From JAUVIB01 sp964424545 (GTDB lineage: Bacteria > Calditrichota > Calditrichia > Calditrichales > Calditrichaceae), in NCBI GenBank assembly GCA_964424545.1, contig CAYRJN010000002.1:1-54799 (forward strand): a stretch of 54,799 nucleotides of DNA, in the 5' to 3' direction. The number at the start of each line of letters is the position of its first letter. Position 1 is the stretch's first letter. The notes beneath the pieces were generated by a model, which worked only from the letters and a program-made list of their open reading frames with translations, ran no database searches and was not told the DNA's origin. The position numbers were made by a program, and so were the translations under genes. Of this stretch, positions 45,032-54,095 are shown piece by piece.

Positions 45032-45904
45032 TTATTCTCCGATTCGTTTGATGGATTTTATTAAAGCCTGCGTTCCCAGCCGCCCTTCGCCACGATTCTG
45101 ATTGCCGGCAAAAAGTTGATTCACAAAGCTTGCGGCGGGTAGAGGCAGATTCATTTCACGCGCCGATTCGAGCACAAGGCGTAAGTCTTTCTGTTGTAAA
45201 TCGATCATAAACCCGGGCGCAAAATCTTCAACGGCCATTTTAGGGCCCAGATTGGCCAATTGCCAGGAACCGGCTGCGCCTCCTTTGGTCGCTTCGATCA
45301 TAATATTAGGGTCTAGGCCCGCTTTTTGCGCAAACAGCACCGCTTCGCTTACGGCCATATTGGTTACGGTTACCAAAATTTGATTGCATAACTTGGTTGT
45401 TTGTCCCATGCCGTTTGTACCCACATGAGTAATGGTTTTTCCCATGGCTTCAAATACGGGTTGACAGCGGTTGAAAGCGGTTTTATTACCGCCGATCATA
45501 ATAGCCAGCGTCGCGTTAATAGCCCCCGTATCGCCGCCGCTGACCGGTGCGTCCAACATTTCCACATTTTTTTCTTTTAGTTTTGCGGCAATTCGTTTGG
45601 TAACGGCCGGTGAAATAGTGCTCATATCGATAACTATGCTGCCGGATTTTACGCTTTCAATAACGCCGTTTTTACCGAGTATCACCTCTTCTACATCGGG
45701 CGTATCGGAAACAATTGTAATAATAATATCTGCATTTTCGGCGACTTGCGCCGGAGATTTGGCAAGTTGCGCACCAGCTTTGACCGCTTCATGCGTTTTT
45801 TCGATTGTGCGGTTGTAAACGACAACGGGGAACCCAGCTTTTAATAAATTTAAACTCATGGGTTTGCCCATAATTCCCAGTCCGATAAATCCGATTTTTT
45901 CCAT
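45032..45904 (-). CDS. Tartronate semialdehyde reductase-like (3-hydroxyisobutyrate dehydrogenase family)
   Basis: From the ATG at 45904 the product has 290 residues. That start has AAGGGA before it and begins at the family start MEKIGFIGLGIMGKPMS; the frame stays open for 27 more codons upstream without support. The NAD(P) loop GLGIMGKPMSLNL, the DAPVSGGDTGA substrate loop near 120 and the catalytic Lys in GQTTKLCNQ near 170 are present. It would reduce 2-hydroxy-3-oxopropionate to glycerate. It is followed leftward by the glycerate dehydrogenase-like gene, giving two enzymes that both produce glycerate. Confidence 0.9.
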   Translation of the reverse strand: MEKIGFIGLGIMGKPMSLNLLKAGFPVVVYNRTIEKTHEAVKAGAQLAKSPAQVAENADIIITIVSDTPDVEEVILGKNGVIESVKSGSIVIDMSTISPAVTKRIAAKLKEKNVEMLDAPVSGGDTGAINATLAIMIGGNKTAFNRCQPVFEAMGKTITHVGTNGMGQTTKLCNQILVTVTNMAVSEAVLFAQKAGLDPNIMIEATKGGAAGSWQLANLGPKMAVEDFAPGFMIDLQQKDLRLVLESAREMNLPLPAASFVNQLFAGNQNRGEGRLGTQALIKSIKRIGE

Positions 45905-46127
45905 AATTTTTTCCCTTATTAATATATATTTGAGCTTTTGTTTAGCAAAATTACTATTAGCGTTATTAAAATACGAGCCATTCAAAACGGGTCAAGTTAG
46001 CAAATTTTTTATTCTCTTTCCACACAATTTAAGAATTAATGTTAATATTATTCCGTTTTTGGGTAGTTTTTAAATCGGCGATTGTGTATATTCTCCCTGA
46101 AAATGGAAAAAGACGGAGGAAAGAAAA

Positions 46128-47489
46128 ATGATCAATCCCTATATTTTTAGAGAATATGATATTCGCGGTATAGTGGATAAAGATTTGAACGATAAAAGCG
46201 TTGAGCTGCTCGGCAAAGGGATCGGCACCTTTATTAAACGTAAAGGCGCCAAAAGTTTATCGGTGGGCGGCGATGTGCGGCTTTCCACCGAACAACTGCG
46301 CAGAGCCTTGATGAAAGGGTTACGATCAACGGGTATTAATGTGGTCAATATCGGACCCGTGCCCACGCCGGTGCAGTATTTTAGCATGCATTATCTTGAT
46401 GTGGACGCCGGCGTTATGATTACCGGCAGTCACAATCCACCGGAATTTAACGGTTTTAAAATAACTTTAAATAATGCGCCCGTTTACGGCCCTGATATTC
46501 AGGAAATCAAAACCTTAATTCTTGAACAGGATTTTGAAAAAGGAGCCGGCGCTTATTCCGAAAAGGAAGTGATAGAAGCCTATAAGGGGAAAATAAAAAG
46601 CGATATAGATTTTGAACGCCCCTTAAAAGTTGTACTCGATTCGGGCAACGGAGCCGGCGCGCTTGTGGCTCATGATCTGATTAAAGAACTCGGCGCCGAA
46701 ACTATTGATCTGTTTGATTGGCCCGACGGAAATTTTCCCAACCACCATCCCGATCCCACGGTGGTTAAAAATATCCAAAAACTTATCGAAACGGTAAAAA
46801 ATGAGAAAGCCGACATCGGAATCGGTTATGACGGAGACGCGGATCGAATAGGCGTTGTGGATGAAAACGGCGAGATTATCTGGGGCGACCGTTTAATGAT
46901 TATTTTTAGTCGCGATATTTTGCAAAATAAGCCTGGCGCGCCTATTATTTTTGAAGTGAAATGCTCGCAGGCTTTGCCGGAAATGATCAAACGCTTTGGA
47001 GGCAAACCGATTATGTGGCGCACCGGACACTCCAATCTTAAAGAGAAAATGAAAGAGACACATGCGCCGTTAGCCGGAGAGATGAGCGGTCATCTGTTTT
47101 TTGCCGATCGTTATTACGGTTATGACGACGCCATCTACGCTTCGGCCCGGCTTATCGAACTGTTGAGCAAGACGCGTAAAAAAGCCTCCGAGCTTTTGAG
47201 AGATGTACCTAAATATTGTGCTACGCCGGAAATCCGCGCCGAGGCCAAAAGCGACGAGGAAAAATTTAAAATCGCCGAAGAAGCTAAAAAATATTTCTCC
47301 GCTCATTACGATGTTATTGATGTTGACGGCGTCCGCATTCAGTTTGGCGACGGTTGGGGACTGGTGCGGGCTTCCAATACGCAGCCTGTTTTGGTGCTGC
47401 GCTTTGAGGCAAAAACGGAAGAGCGACTGCAGGAAATACAAAATATAGTGGTAAAAAAACTGATGGAATTCGGCGATATACGGATTTGA
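46128..47489 (+). CDS. manB: Phosphomannomutase/phosphoglucomutase
   Basis: The 453-residue product has the four-domain phosphohexomutase fold: the FREYDIRGI start, the phosphoserine loop TGSHNPPEFNGFK near 99, the metal loop GYDGDADRIGVVDENG near 233, the sugar loop GEMSGHLFF near 312 and the phosphate loop RASNTQPVLVLRFEA near 405. It interconverts mannose or glucose 6- and 1-phosphates for surface polysaccharide synthesis. The start has a GGAGG site. It is a single-gene unit closed by a strong terminator. Confidence 0.95.
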   Translation: MINPYIFREYDIRGIVDKDLNDKSVELLGKGIGTFIKRKGAKSLSVGGDVRLSTEQLRRALMKGLRSTGINVVNIGPVPTPVQYFSMHYLDVDAGVMITGSHNPPEFNGFKITLNNAPVYGPDIQEIKTLILEQDFEKGAGAYSEKEVIEAYKGKIKSDIDFERPLKVVLDSGNGAGALVAHDLIKELGAETIDLFDWPDGNFPNHHPDPTVVKNIQKLIETVKNEKADIGIGYDGDADRIGVVDENGEIIWGDRLMIIFSRDILQNKPGAPIIFEVKCSQALPEMIKRFGGKPIMWRTGHSNLKEKMKETHAPLAGEMSGHLFFADRYYGYDDAIYASARLIELLSKTRKKASELLRDVPKYCATPEIRAEAKSDEEKFKIAEEAKKYFSAHYDVIDVDGVRIQFGDGWGLVRASNTQPVLVLRFEAKTEERLQEIQNIVVKKLMEFGDIRI

Positions 47490-47528
47490 TCAAATAAACC
47501 TAATTGCGACGTAATATTGTTTTTATTT

Positions 47529-47569
47529 GCCCTTCGTATTAGAAAACAATGTTATACGAAGGGCTTTTT
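47529..47569 (+). terminator. Terminator after the phosphohexomutase gene
   Basis: An 11-bp stem GCCCTTCGTAT / ATACGAAGGGC with a 14-base loop is followed by TTTTT, 40 bases after the stop codon. Confidence 0.9.
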
Positions 47570-47664
47570 ATGATTAAATCGACAGACGGAAAAGATGTAA
47601 AAAAATACATAGGAATGCAAAAGGTATCGAACGGATTATACTTACTTTAGAAAATGGTCACTTT

Positions 47665-49227
47665 TCAATTAAATAAAGAATCAATCCCGCTCCGTTTAAA
47701 CTCAATTGCCCGCCATTTTTTATATAACGGCGATTTATGAAGCAATTTATTCCGCTCTCTTTTGTTTAATAAATGAGCGCTCGCTCCGATCGGGGCGTTC
47801 GGCAGGGTAATTTTATTGCTGACAGAGTCTGACTGGCTTTGCCGTATTCCCAAGCCGGCGGCTTTTGTATTGCCATGACAGCTTTCGCAATTACGCCCGA
47901 TTTTACCGATGGTATGCGGCGAATAATTATCCCATGCCCACCCTTTTGAGCCGTCATTTTTACGCGGTATTTGAGAATCCAACCACACATTTTCATCTTT
48001 ATCGACGTATGTGATATAATATTGGTAAAGCGGTCGAATAATGGTATATTTTCCTTTTTCGTCTATCCCGAGCGGCGGCTCTTCCCAACGGCGGAAAGTC
48101 CAGCTTTTATACCAGACGCCGGATGAGATTTTACCGCTCAATCGATTTGCGGATTCGGCATAAGGACGTTCTTTTTCGCTCATCGATAATACGCGATTAA
48201 GAAGACGGCTTATTTGATAATCTCCCTGCAGCGGCGTATTTTCCCACATTTCATATTGATTGCTTTCGTCGAGAAACAGATGTAATCCGTAATCCTGATA
48301 ACTCCACTGCGCATGACATGCCGAACAGCTTACTTTTTTATGAAAATTATGATGCGCCGTTATCTTGTCATCAAATCGCATGGCAGACGTTGAGGGCGAA
48401 ACCTTAAACCCTTCGTGACAGAATTCGCAAGTTATTTTCTCGAATCCGTGGCCTTTGGATTGGTCGATGCGGTGGCAATCTACACAATGCATCCCCCTTT
48501 GTTGATGCACATCGGGTGAAAGGCGGTGTTGATATGCGCCGAAAACGGGTTTAGCGCCGTAAGGCATACGGTAATCGTTATGGTAATCTTGCTCAAAATA
48601 GCCGTAATAATCGGCGCCTACATGATTACTGTTGTGGCAGGTAAGACAAATCGTATCGCCTACTCTTTTTTGCATTTTATGTCCGAAAAGCGCTTTCCCG
48701 TTTTTTTGATTTAGCGGAATGTGGCAGGCGGCGCATCCGGAATTTCTTTTTTTCCCAAAAGCATCCTCTACGGCCGGAGCGGCAAAATGGCAAGCAAGGC
48801 ATTTTTTAGAAAGAAGGTTATCCGCCAAATCAGCGATTGAATGACCTATCGCTTTATTTTCATCCTTTAAGGTTTTCCATTCTTCGCTGTCGCAAACGGG
48901 ACGCTCGTTTTTGCCAAATAGAAAACGGGTTTGCCCGATGATATTTGCGGCGCTGTAATGAAACGAATTTTTAAATGTCTCTATTTGTTTTTTATGACAT
49001 GAAACGCATTTTTCATCCCACCAACGTTCATCGGACGGATTGAGAATAACGCGCGCATGCATGCCGTTTTCAATTTGCGGAACATCGTTTGCGTTAGGTG
49101 AAATATGGCACGCTTCACAGCGTAAATCGCAGCTTGTTTCAATCATTTGATGGCAGCTTTGACAGGTTTCTTTGGCCTGCGTAAAAGCGATAATAAAAAA
49201 CAGTGTTATAATATAGATACTTTTCAT
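47665..49227 (-). CDS. Decahaem cytochrome c
   Basis: The 520-residue product has a signal peptide (1-18, FTQA end) and ten CxxCH haem sites: CQSCH (22), CEACH (37), CVSCH, CLACH, CAACH, CLTCH, CVDCH, CEFCH, CSACH and CESCH (last, near 445). No CxxCK site is present, so it is not a NrfA-type nitrite reductase. The last 60 residues are haem-free. It lies 25 bases after the dodecahaem gene in the Rieske/cytochrome b operon, so it is probably the terminal periplasmic or surface carrier of that chain. The acceptor (metal oxide, nitrogen or sulfur compound) cannot be told from the sequence. Confidence 0.92.
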   Translation of the reverse strand: MKSIYIITLFFIIAFTQAKETCQSCHQMIETSCDLRCEACHISPNANDVPQIENGMHARVILNPSDERWWDEKCVSCHKKQIETFKNSFHYSAANIIGQTRFLFGKNERPVCDSEEWKTLKDENKAIGHSIADLADNLLSKKCLACHFAAPAVEDAFGKKRNSGCAACHIPLNQKNGKALFGHKMQKRVGDTICLTCHNSNHVGADYYGYFEQDYHNDYRMPYGAKPVFGAYQHRLSPDVHQQRGMHCVDCHRIDQSKGHGFEKITCEFCHEGFKVSPSTSAMRFDDKITAHHNFHKKVSCSACHAQWSYQDYGLHLFLDESNQYEMWENTPLQGDYQISRLLNRVLSMSEKERPYAESANRLSGKISSGVWYKSWTFRRWEEPPLGIDEKGKYTIIRPLYQYYITYVDKDENVWLDSQIPRKNDGSKGWAWDNYSPHTIGKIGRNCESCHGNTKAAGLGIRQSQSDSVSNKITLPNAPIGASAHLLNKRERNKLLHKSPLYKKWRAIEFKRSGIDSLFN

Positions 49228-49252
49228 TTTTTACCTGATTGTGTTTAATCGA

Positions 49253-51040
49253 TTAATTGCCCTTCGCCACAATTTTACGGCATGGTATCGAATTGTCCTT
49301 TTTGTATTTTTTCAAACTCTTATGATAATTTTTATAAATATTGTCGCTGATAGTATCATGACAAATTATACAATAACCCGCCCTATAAATATTTCTTATT
49401 TCATTTAAAGTAAAAGGCCGCGCATCCGTTCGCGACATTCGTTGAGGTTTGACATTATCGGGCGTAATCATTACATCGAGATTAAATTTACCGAGTCCGG
49501 ATTTTCGCGCGTTGTAAATGGGCTGCATTTTAAAGTTTATGCCCTTTTGGCTGATAATCCCTTCGCCGAAACCGAAACGTTTGGGATCGCTGTGGCAGGC
49601 TTCGCAGGTCGGCACGGCTTTTCTGGTAGAATGCGGATCGAAAGCGGCCATGGTTAACCAAGTTTCCTGTCTCTTTATCTGCGATGAATTATTTAATTCC
49701 GTTAAATAAACCTGACAACCGGGAGCGAACGGTTTAATTCTATCGTTGGCGAGTCCGAGGACGGGTTTTTCATAACGCAGCCAAGAACGACCTTCACGCC
49801 AGTGTCCGTAAGTCTCCTTATTGCTTATCTTGTCCAATTGTTTTTTATTGGGATCATAAATATCATGACAGCCGTAACACTGCGGGGTATAGGCACTGTG
49901 GCAAGCTTGGCAGGAGAGACGCTCATGAGTTTCACTCTCGCATTGCCGGGTATTTAATTGTGGTATGTTCAAAATTTTTCCGTCTAATTTTCTACGTAAT
50001 AATTCTTTACCGTTTAGTTTGAAAACGTTGGCGTAAAAATAGCCGTCTTGTGTGCGGGCAAAAAGAGAATCGAGCGGGACAATAAGATTATCATTTACGC
50101 GAATTATTTTCCATACGATATTGTTATTTTTCGGTTTATATCTTTTCATTTTATGGCAGTCTTCGCATTGAATATGAACCTGATCTTCAAGATGAGCATA
50201 TCGTTTACCGTTGCCCATAACGTCTTCGGCAATATGACAATCGATGCAAGCCATTCCGGCCTTATAATGAACGTCGCCGACGATATGATAATAAAAGCGC
50301 CCTCCGGATAGCTCTCTATCGCTTGTATTTCCCCTCTTATAAGGCGTGCCGTAGCCTTCCGATTCGAATTTTCCCTGATAGGTCAAGCCGATACGATCGG
50401 AACGATTATGGCATTTTTCGCAAACTTTTATTTCTATTTTAACGGTAAAAACAGGGTGCTTTTTTTCGTTCGATGATTTTAGTAAATGGCAGTCATTGCA
50501 ACCGCCGCCGCGTTGACCGATCTCTCCCGGAAAATCATTTTCACGTTTGTTTATATGGCAGCCGGCGCACATTTTCCGCAGATGAGAGGTGGCGAGAGAG
50601 CTGTCGGGCAGGTCGTATATGTTTAGAAGGCTGTCGTCAGGGGAAAGGCGTTCGTGCCATTGATATAATGTAGATGCCGCAAGACCGGCGTTACTTGCCA
50701 TTATGGAATGGCGCACATTGGTTACCAAATCGGAATGGCAAGCGGCTTGACCGCAAGTTTTATCAACCCATTGTAGATCGGAAGGATTGCGGACCATGCC
50801 TTTATGCGCCTCTTTTTTCCGAGCCGTATAGGGATTGCCGAGATGACAAACGGCGCAGCCGAAATCTTTATTGAGATGCGAAGTGCTCATATCGCCTTCG
50901 TCCTTATGGCAGGTAAGACATTGATCTTTTAGGTTCGTATCAATCTGTCGTTTCGTTAATACGATTACAGTAACAAACAGCAAAATGATAACGGAAAAAA
51001 GAGCCGTCAGATGTATTTTTAACGATATAGAAGCTGCCAT
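49253..51040 (-). CDS. Membrane-anchored dodecahaem cytochrome c with one CX4CH site
   Basis: The 595-residue product has an N-terminal membrane anchor (about 10-28) with no obvious cleavage site. Eleven CxxCH sites (CLTCH, CAVCH, CAGCH, CNDCH, CEKCH, CIDCH, CEDCH, CQACH, CYGCH, CEACH, CIICH) are joined by one CGQAACH site, a CX4CH form known from some tetrahaem cytochromes c3. The coding start overlaps the cytochrome b gene end by 22 bases. It likely takes electrons from the Rieske/cytochrome b pair, in place of cytochrome c1, and passes them to the decahaem protein. This role is an inference from the gene order. Confidence 0.92.
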   Translation of the reverse strand: MAASISLKIHLTALFSVIILLFVTVIVLTKRQIDTNLKDQCLTCHKDEGDMSTSHLNKDFGCAVCHLGNPYTARKKEAHKGMVRNPSDLQWVDKTCGQAACHSDLVTNVRHSIMASNAGLAASTLYQWHERLSPDDSLLNIYDLPDSSLATSHLRKMCAGCHINKRENDFPGEIGQRGGGCNDCHLLKSSNEKKHPVFTVKIEIKVCEKCHNRSDRIGLTYQGKFESEGYGTPYKRGNTSDRELSGGRFYYHIVGDVHYKAGMACIDCHIAEDVMGNGKRYAHLEDQVHIQCEDCHKMKRYKPKNNNIVWKIIRVNDNLIVPLDSLFARTQDGYFYANVFKLNGKELLRRKLDGKILNIPQLNTRQCESETHERLSCQACHSAYTPQCYGCHDIYDPNKKQLDKISNKETYGHWREGRSWLRYEKPVLGLANDRIKPFAPGCQVYLTELNNSSQIKRQETWLTMAAFDPHSTRKAVPTCEACHSDPKRFGFGEGIISQKGINFKMQPIYNARKSGLGKFNLDVMITPDNVKPQRMSRTDARPFTLNEIRNIYRAGYCIICHDTISDNIYKNYHKSLKKYKKDNSIPCRKIVAKGN

Positions 51041-51900
51041 CCGTCGCCCCGTAAAAAATATCCGATAAACGATTCGATAATGTAAAAAAAAGAAAACAAT
51101 AAAAAAGCATAAAGAACACGGTTATTGTTTTTCTTATAAAAGGGAAGCAAACTAAAAGATAGGAATAGGATAAAAGGCAGAGAAATACCTGCCGCCCATA
51201 CCGGAAGCCAGCCCAACAACTCTTGAAAGCCGATGAAATACCAAGGCCCTTCAATCGTCTCAAGCGGAGTTTGCGGCGCATAACCAATCCCTTCGGGGAA
51301 AAACATACTGAAGGCTGTAAGTAAAATCAAAGTATAATAAAAAACGTAATTTTCCGCCTTTAAACGGCGCAGATGTATATAAATAAGAATTATGCTGAGA
51401 ACCGTAAAGGTTGAAATATGGTGCATGTAAATGATGGAGGAATGTCCTTTGGCAAAAAGGAAAGTGCTCAACCAACGGCCGCCAATCCATAAATGGGATA
51501 ATATGCCTTTAACAATACTTTCCGCAGAAAGACTCTCTTTGCTTCCGATGCTTAAAAATCCGGAGAATACAGCCGTTAGGGAGAAAAGAGCGAGCAGGAT
51601 TAATAAAAACCACGATTTGAACGAATAGCTTTGATACGATCTCTTATAAATATATTCAAAAGTGTGCATAAATCCGGCAATGAGGAACAAATCGCCGCTG
51701 TAAGAATGAAGGCTGTGTAAAAAATGGGTTAATAGGGAATAGTTAATAAATAAAGCTATGCCTTTGTACGCGTCGGGTTGGGGAGAAAAAAAAGGAAGTA
51801 ATAAAAAGCCGCTTATTAGCGCTATCAGCAAAGCGCTCAGCGAAAGTTCTCCCCAGCCTGGCATCCATACATTTTTTTTGAATAGATAAGAAAGATCCAT
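51019..51900 (-). CDS. Cytochrome b (b6-like) of a Rieske/cytochrome b complex
   Basis: The product has 293 residues from the ATG at 51900. A TTG two codons upstream overlaps the Rieske stop and is less likely. It has about seven membrane segments and two haem-b His pairs: LHSYSGDL...MH with 13 residues between, and MHHIS...IH with 14 between, the cytochrome b6 spacing. The Qo-region motif reads GPWYFIGFQELL, in place of PEWY. It is the quinol-oxidising core of the complex. It follows the Rieske gene by 2 bases and overlaps the dodecahaem gene. It seems to fuse the b6 part and a short subunit IV-like tail in one chain. Confidence 0.9.
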   Translation of the reverse strand: MDLSYLFKKNVWMPGWGELSLSALLIALISGFLLLPFFSPQPDAYKGIALFINYSLLTHFLHSLHSYSGDLFLIAGFMHTFEYIYKRSYQSYSFKSWFLLILLALFSLTAVFSGFLSIGSKESLSAESIVKGILSHLWIGGRWLSTFLFAKGHSSIIYMHHISTFTVLSIILIYIHLRRLKAENYVFYYTLILLTAFSMFFPEGIGYAPQTPLETIEGPWYFIGFQELLGWLPVWAAGISLPFILFLSFSLLPFYKKNNNRVLYAFLLFSFFYIIESFIGYFLRGDGWQLLYR

Positions 51901-51902
51901 TA

Positions 51903-52316
51903 TCAACTGCTTTTTATAATAATAATATTATTAGAATCCGTTTTATAGTTTAAACGTTTCATATTTTGAGCGGCAGGACCGCTGATAAACTTTCCCGTAA
52001 TATGAAAACGACTTCCATGGCAAGGACAGACAATAATATCTACGGAATTAATCCTTTGTAAGGTACAGCCGAGATGAGGACATTTTTTGGATAATACGGT
52101 GAACTTATTATTTTCTTTGAGAATAAAAAAGCGATCGTTTTCATAAATACGGTTTTTTATTCTTTTTAAGGGAATCCGGTATATTCGCGCATGGGTAAAA
52201 AAACGATTTAACGTTTTTCCGTAGGTTGAAAATAGTATTACCCCGGAAATGAGGCTAAAAAAAACGGAGATTTTTTTAAGAAAAGCGTTCCGTGAAATTT
52301 TTTTAGACTTTTGCAT
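51903..52316 (-). CDS. Respiratory Rieske iron-sulfur protein
   Basis: The product has about 137 residues from the ATG at 52316. An open frame reaches to a TTG further upstream. One N-terminal membrane helix is followed by the Rieske domain with both ligand pairs and both disulfide cysteines: CPHLGCTLQ (C-x-H-x2-C) and CPCHGSRFH (C-x-C-H). This is the high-potential type found in bc1/b6f complexes. The N-terminus KKISRNAFLKK resembles a Tat signal lacking its twin arginine. It starts the operon with cytochrome b and two multihaem cytochromes. The ribosome site is weak. Confidence 0.9.
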   Translation of the reverse strand: MQKSKKISRNAFLKKISVFFSLISGVILFSTYGKTLNRFFTHARIYRIPLKRIKNRIYENDRFFILKENNKFTVLSKKCPHLGCTLQRINSVDIIVCPCHGSRFHITGKFISGPAAQNMKRLNYKTDSNNIIIIKSS

Positions 52317-52450
52317 ACCGGAAAATAAAAATTTATTGTGAAAGATGAAATAAAAAAATAGGTAAAAAATATGGATTTGCAAATCAATAAGTAATAACGA
52401 AATAACAGTGTGATGTGTTTTTGCACATTTTCCGGTAAGTCCTTTCCAAT

Positions 52451-52474
52451 TTTGTCATTTCAAATCCGCACGGC
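52451..52474 (-). repeat. Dispersed short intergenic motif, copy 3 (inverted)
   Basis: On the minus strand it begins CCGTGCGGATTTGAAATGAC, like the copies at 9226-9247 and 54591-54613. It lies in the gap upstream of the Rieske operon. Confidence 0.45.
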
Positions 52475-52537
52475 GGGTGATAAATCTAAAAAATGCAACA
52501 TAAGTAAAATCATTTATTTATGGGAAATAATAGAAGT

Positions 52538-53401
52538 TTAAGATTTTTTAGTTGGATTGAAGAGCCCGTATTCAAACTTATTATAAGTCAGCGTAAGTCC
52601 GAGAGCAAACAACATCGCACCGATACCGAGAACAATACCGTAATATGGCGGGGCGATCAAAGCGAGGCGGATGACCACGGTTACCAGCGCAAAACCGGAA
52701 TTGCGAAAAACAATTTGATAGGTAGAACAATAACGGATTGATATTAGAATCAGCAGGATGTCGCTGAAAATCAGAATAGTATAAAAAGTGCTGTAAAAAT
52801 TATAGTCCGTTCCTTGTAAAATATATCGGCCGCTTTGATAAGCGCCGATTGCCACAAAGGTGAGCAATAAAAACATGGATACAAATTTTTTAGCGGCGAT
52901 AAAGCTGGATTGTTCTTCGCTGCTTTTGATAATCGGATGGTGTTTTTGAATACGATAATAAACGCCGAGCAGGAAAAAAATAAATAACGCGCCGATGGAA
53001 TCGGATAAAATATGATATACAGGCTGCGACACATGCAGCCAGCGGATTGGCTCCTCAAAATTAACAAACTCTTTAAAAGAATTACGCAATAAAATCAGAG
53101 AAAATATTTCAAACTGTTTGCCAACCGAATCGGAGAGTGAACGTGCCAAAGCTAAAACAAGACTGATGACTTCGATAATCAATAGCAGATTAAAGGCCGT
53201 TTGAACGGCGTAAAAATGATTTAAGGGGATACGATCGCTTAAAGGGGCCGGCAAAATCCCTTCAATATTCAGTTCGATTAAAGCAAGAGATACTAAAAAT
53301 ATGATTACGAGAGTCGTTCCGACAAAGCGTTGAACGCGCGGTCCTTCCCAAAACGATTCCAAACGATCAAACGGCCCTTGAATTATATGAAATGTTTTCA
53401 T
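52538..53401 (-). CDS. Polytopic membrane protein of unknown function
   Basis: The 287-residue product has six to seven membrane helices. The segments VGKQFEIFSLILLRNSFKEF and WLHVSQPVYHILSDSIGALF lie in the middle loop and helix. No haem ligands, transport signature or catalytic motif is clear, although some spacing resembles the voltage-sensor part of ion channels. It lies upstream of the Rieske operon in the same direction, with about 220 bases between, so a link to the electron-transfer genes is possible but not shown. Confidence 0.6.
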   Translation of the reverse strand: MKTFHIIQGPFDRLESFWEGPRVQRFVGTTLVIIFLVSLALIELNIEGILPAPLSDRIPLNHFYAVQTAFNLLLIIEVISLVLALARSLSDSVGKQFEIFSLILLRNSFKEFVNFEEPIRWLHVSQPVYHILSDSIGALFIFFLLGVYYRIQKHHPIIKSSEEQSSFIAAKKFVSMFLLLTFVAIGAYQSGRYILQGTDYNFYSTFYTILIFSDILLILISIRYCSTYQIVFRNSGFALVTVVIRLALIAPPYYGIVLGIGAMLFALGLTLTYNKFEYGLFNPTKKS

Positions 53402-53507
53402 TTGGCAATCTCTTTTTACCCAAACTTATAAAAATCTTTTATTAATAACAAACCATTTTATTAGATTTATTGTTATAACTCATGAATATAATAAACTATT
53501 TACCTAA

Positions 53508-54095
53508 TTATTTCAGATCAAAAACAAAACCCAGACCGAGAGTTGCCACAAACGGGGTGTTAAAAGGGTAAGAATTAAAATAAGGCGCAATGATAAATTC
53601 CGGAGATAGGCGAAACTGGAAGTTTTTATTTTTACTAGTATACATAATAATTTCACAACCGAATGATAAATCCCAATATATTGGATGTAATTTAATGAAA
53701 TCCGTATAATGAGTATAAGTGATATAAGGATAATAATGGTGTTTGAAGTTTGAACCGAGAACGAAGGAGACGAAATATATATCGTGATGCGCTTCGGCCG
53801 GAAACAGTTTCCCAATGACTAAACCGCCGTTAAGCGGATATGATTCATTTTTGGTATGCAAATAAAGATCAAATTCCTGCGCTTCAAACCACAATCCGTA
53901 CCGTATTTCAAAATTATCTATAATTCCCAATCTGGCGGAACCCGAAAAAGGCGGTAAATAACTGATTTGTAACTGACCGGAGTCCAAACCGCGCGTACTG
54001 CGTCCGGCGCTGGCACAAGCGCTTAGCAGGCTGCCGCTAATTAAGCTTAATAAAAGTAGAAAATAATTAGGGCAGGATTTTTTTATTATTTTCAT
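53508..54095 (-). CDS. Lipoprotein with outer-membrane barrel-like strands, unknown function
   Basis: The 195-residue product has a lipobox (SGSLLSAC, Cys near 26). Short alternating strands rich in Tyr, Phe and Gly follow (QISYLPPFSGSARLGI, EIRYGLWFEAQEFDLYLHT), ending in VATLGLGFVFDLK. It looks like a small eight-stranded barrel or transport-surface protein. No family is recognised. It is 106 bases upstream of the membrane protein gene on the same strand and may form a unit with it. Confidence 0.6.
   Translation of the reverse strand: MKIIKKSCPNYFLLLLSLISGSLLSACASAGRSTRGLDSGQLQISYLPPFSGSARLGIIDNFEIRYGLWFEAQEFDLYLHTKNESYPLNGGLVIGKLFPAEAHHDIYFVSFVLGSNFKHHYYPYITYTHYTDFIKLHPIYWDLSFGCEIIMYTSKNKNFQFRLSPEFIIAPYFNSYPFNTPFVATLGLGFVFDLK

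Noticed and set aside
47570..47649. 26-codon open frame starting in the T run of the phosphohexomutase terminator
   Set aside because: Its start overlaps a terminator, there is no ribosome site, and it is too short to judge.
47665..49227. Decahaem protein as ammonia-forming nitrite reductase
   Set aside because: No CxxCK haem site and a different length and haem number.
51903..52382. Longer Rieske start at the upstream TTG
   Set aside because: The added 22 residues form an extra hydrophobic stretch unlike the family, and the ATG at 52316 gives a normal N-terminus.
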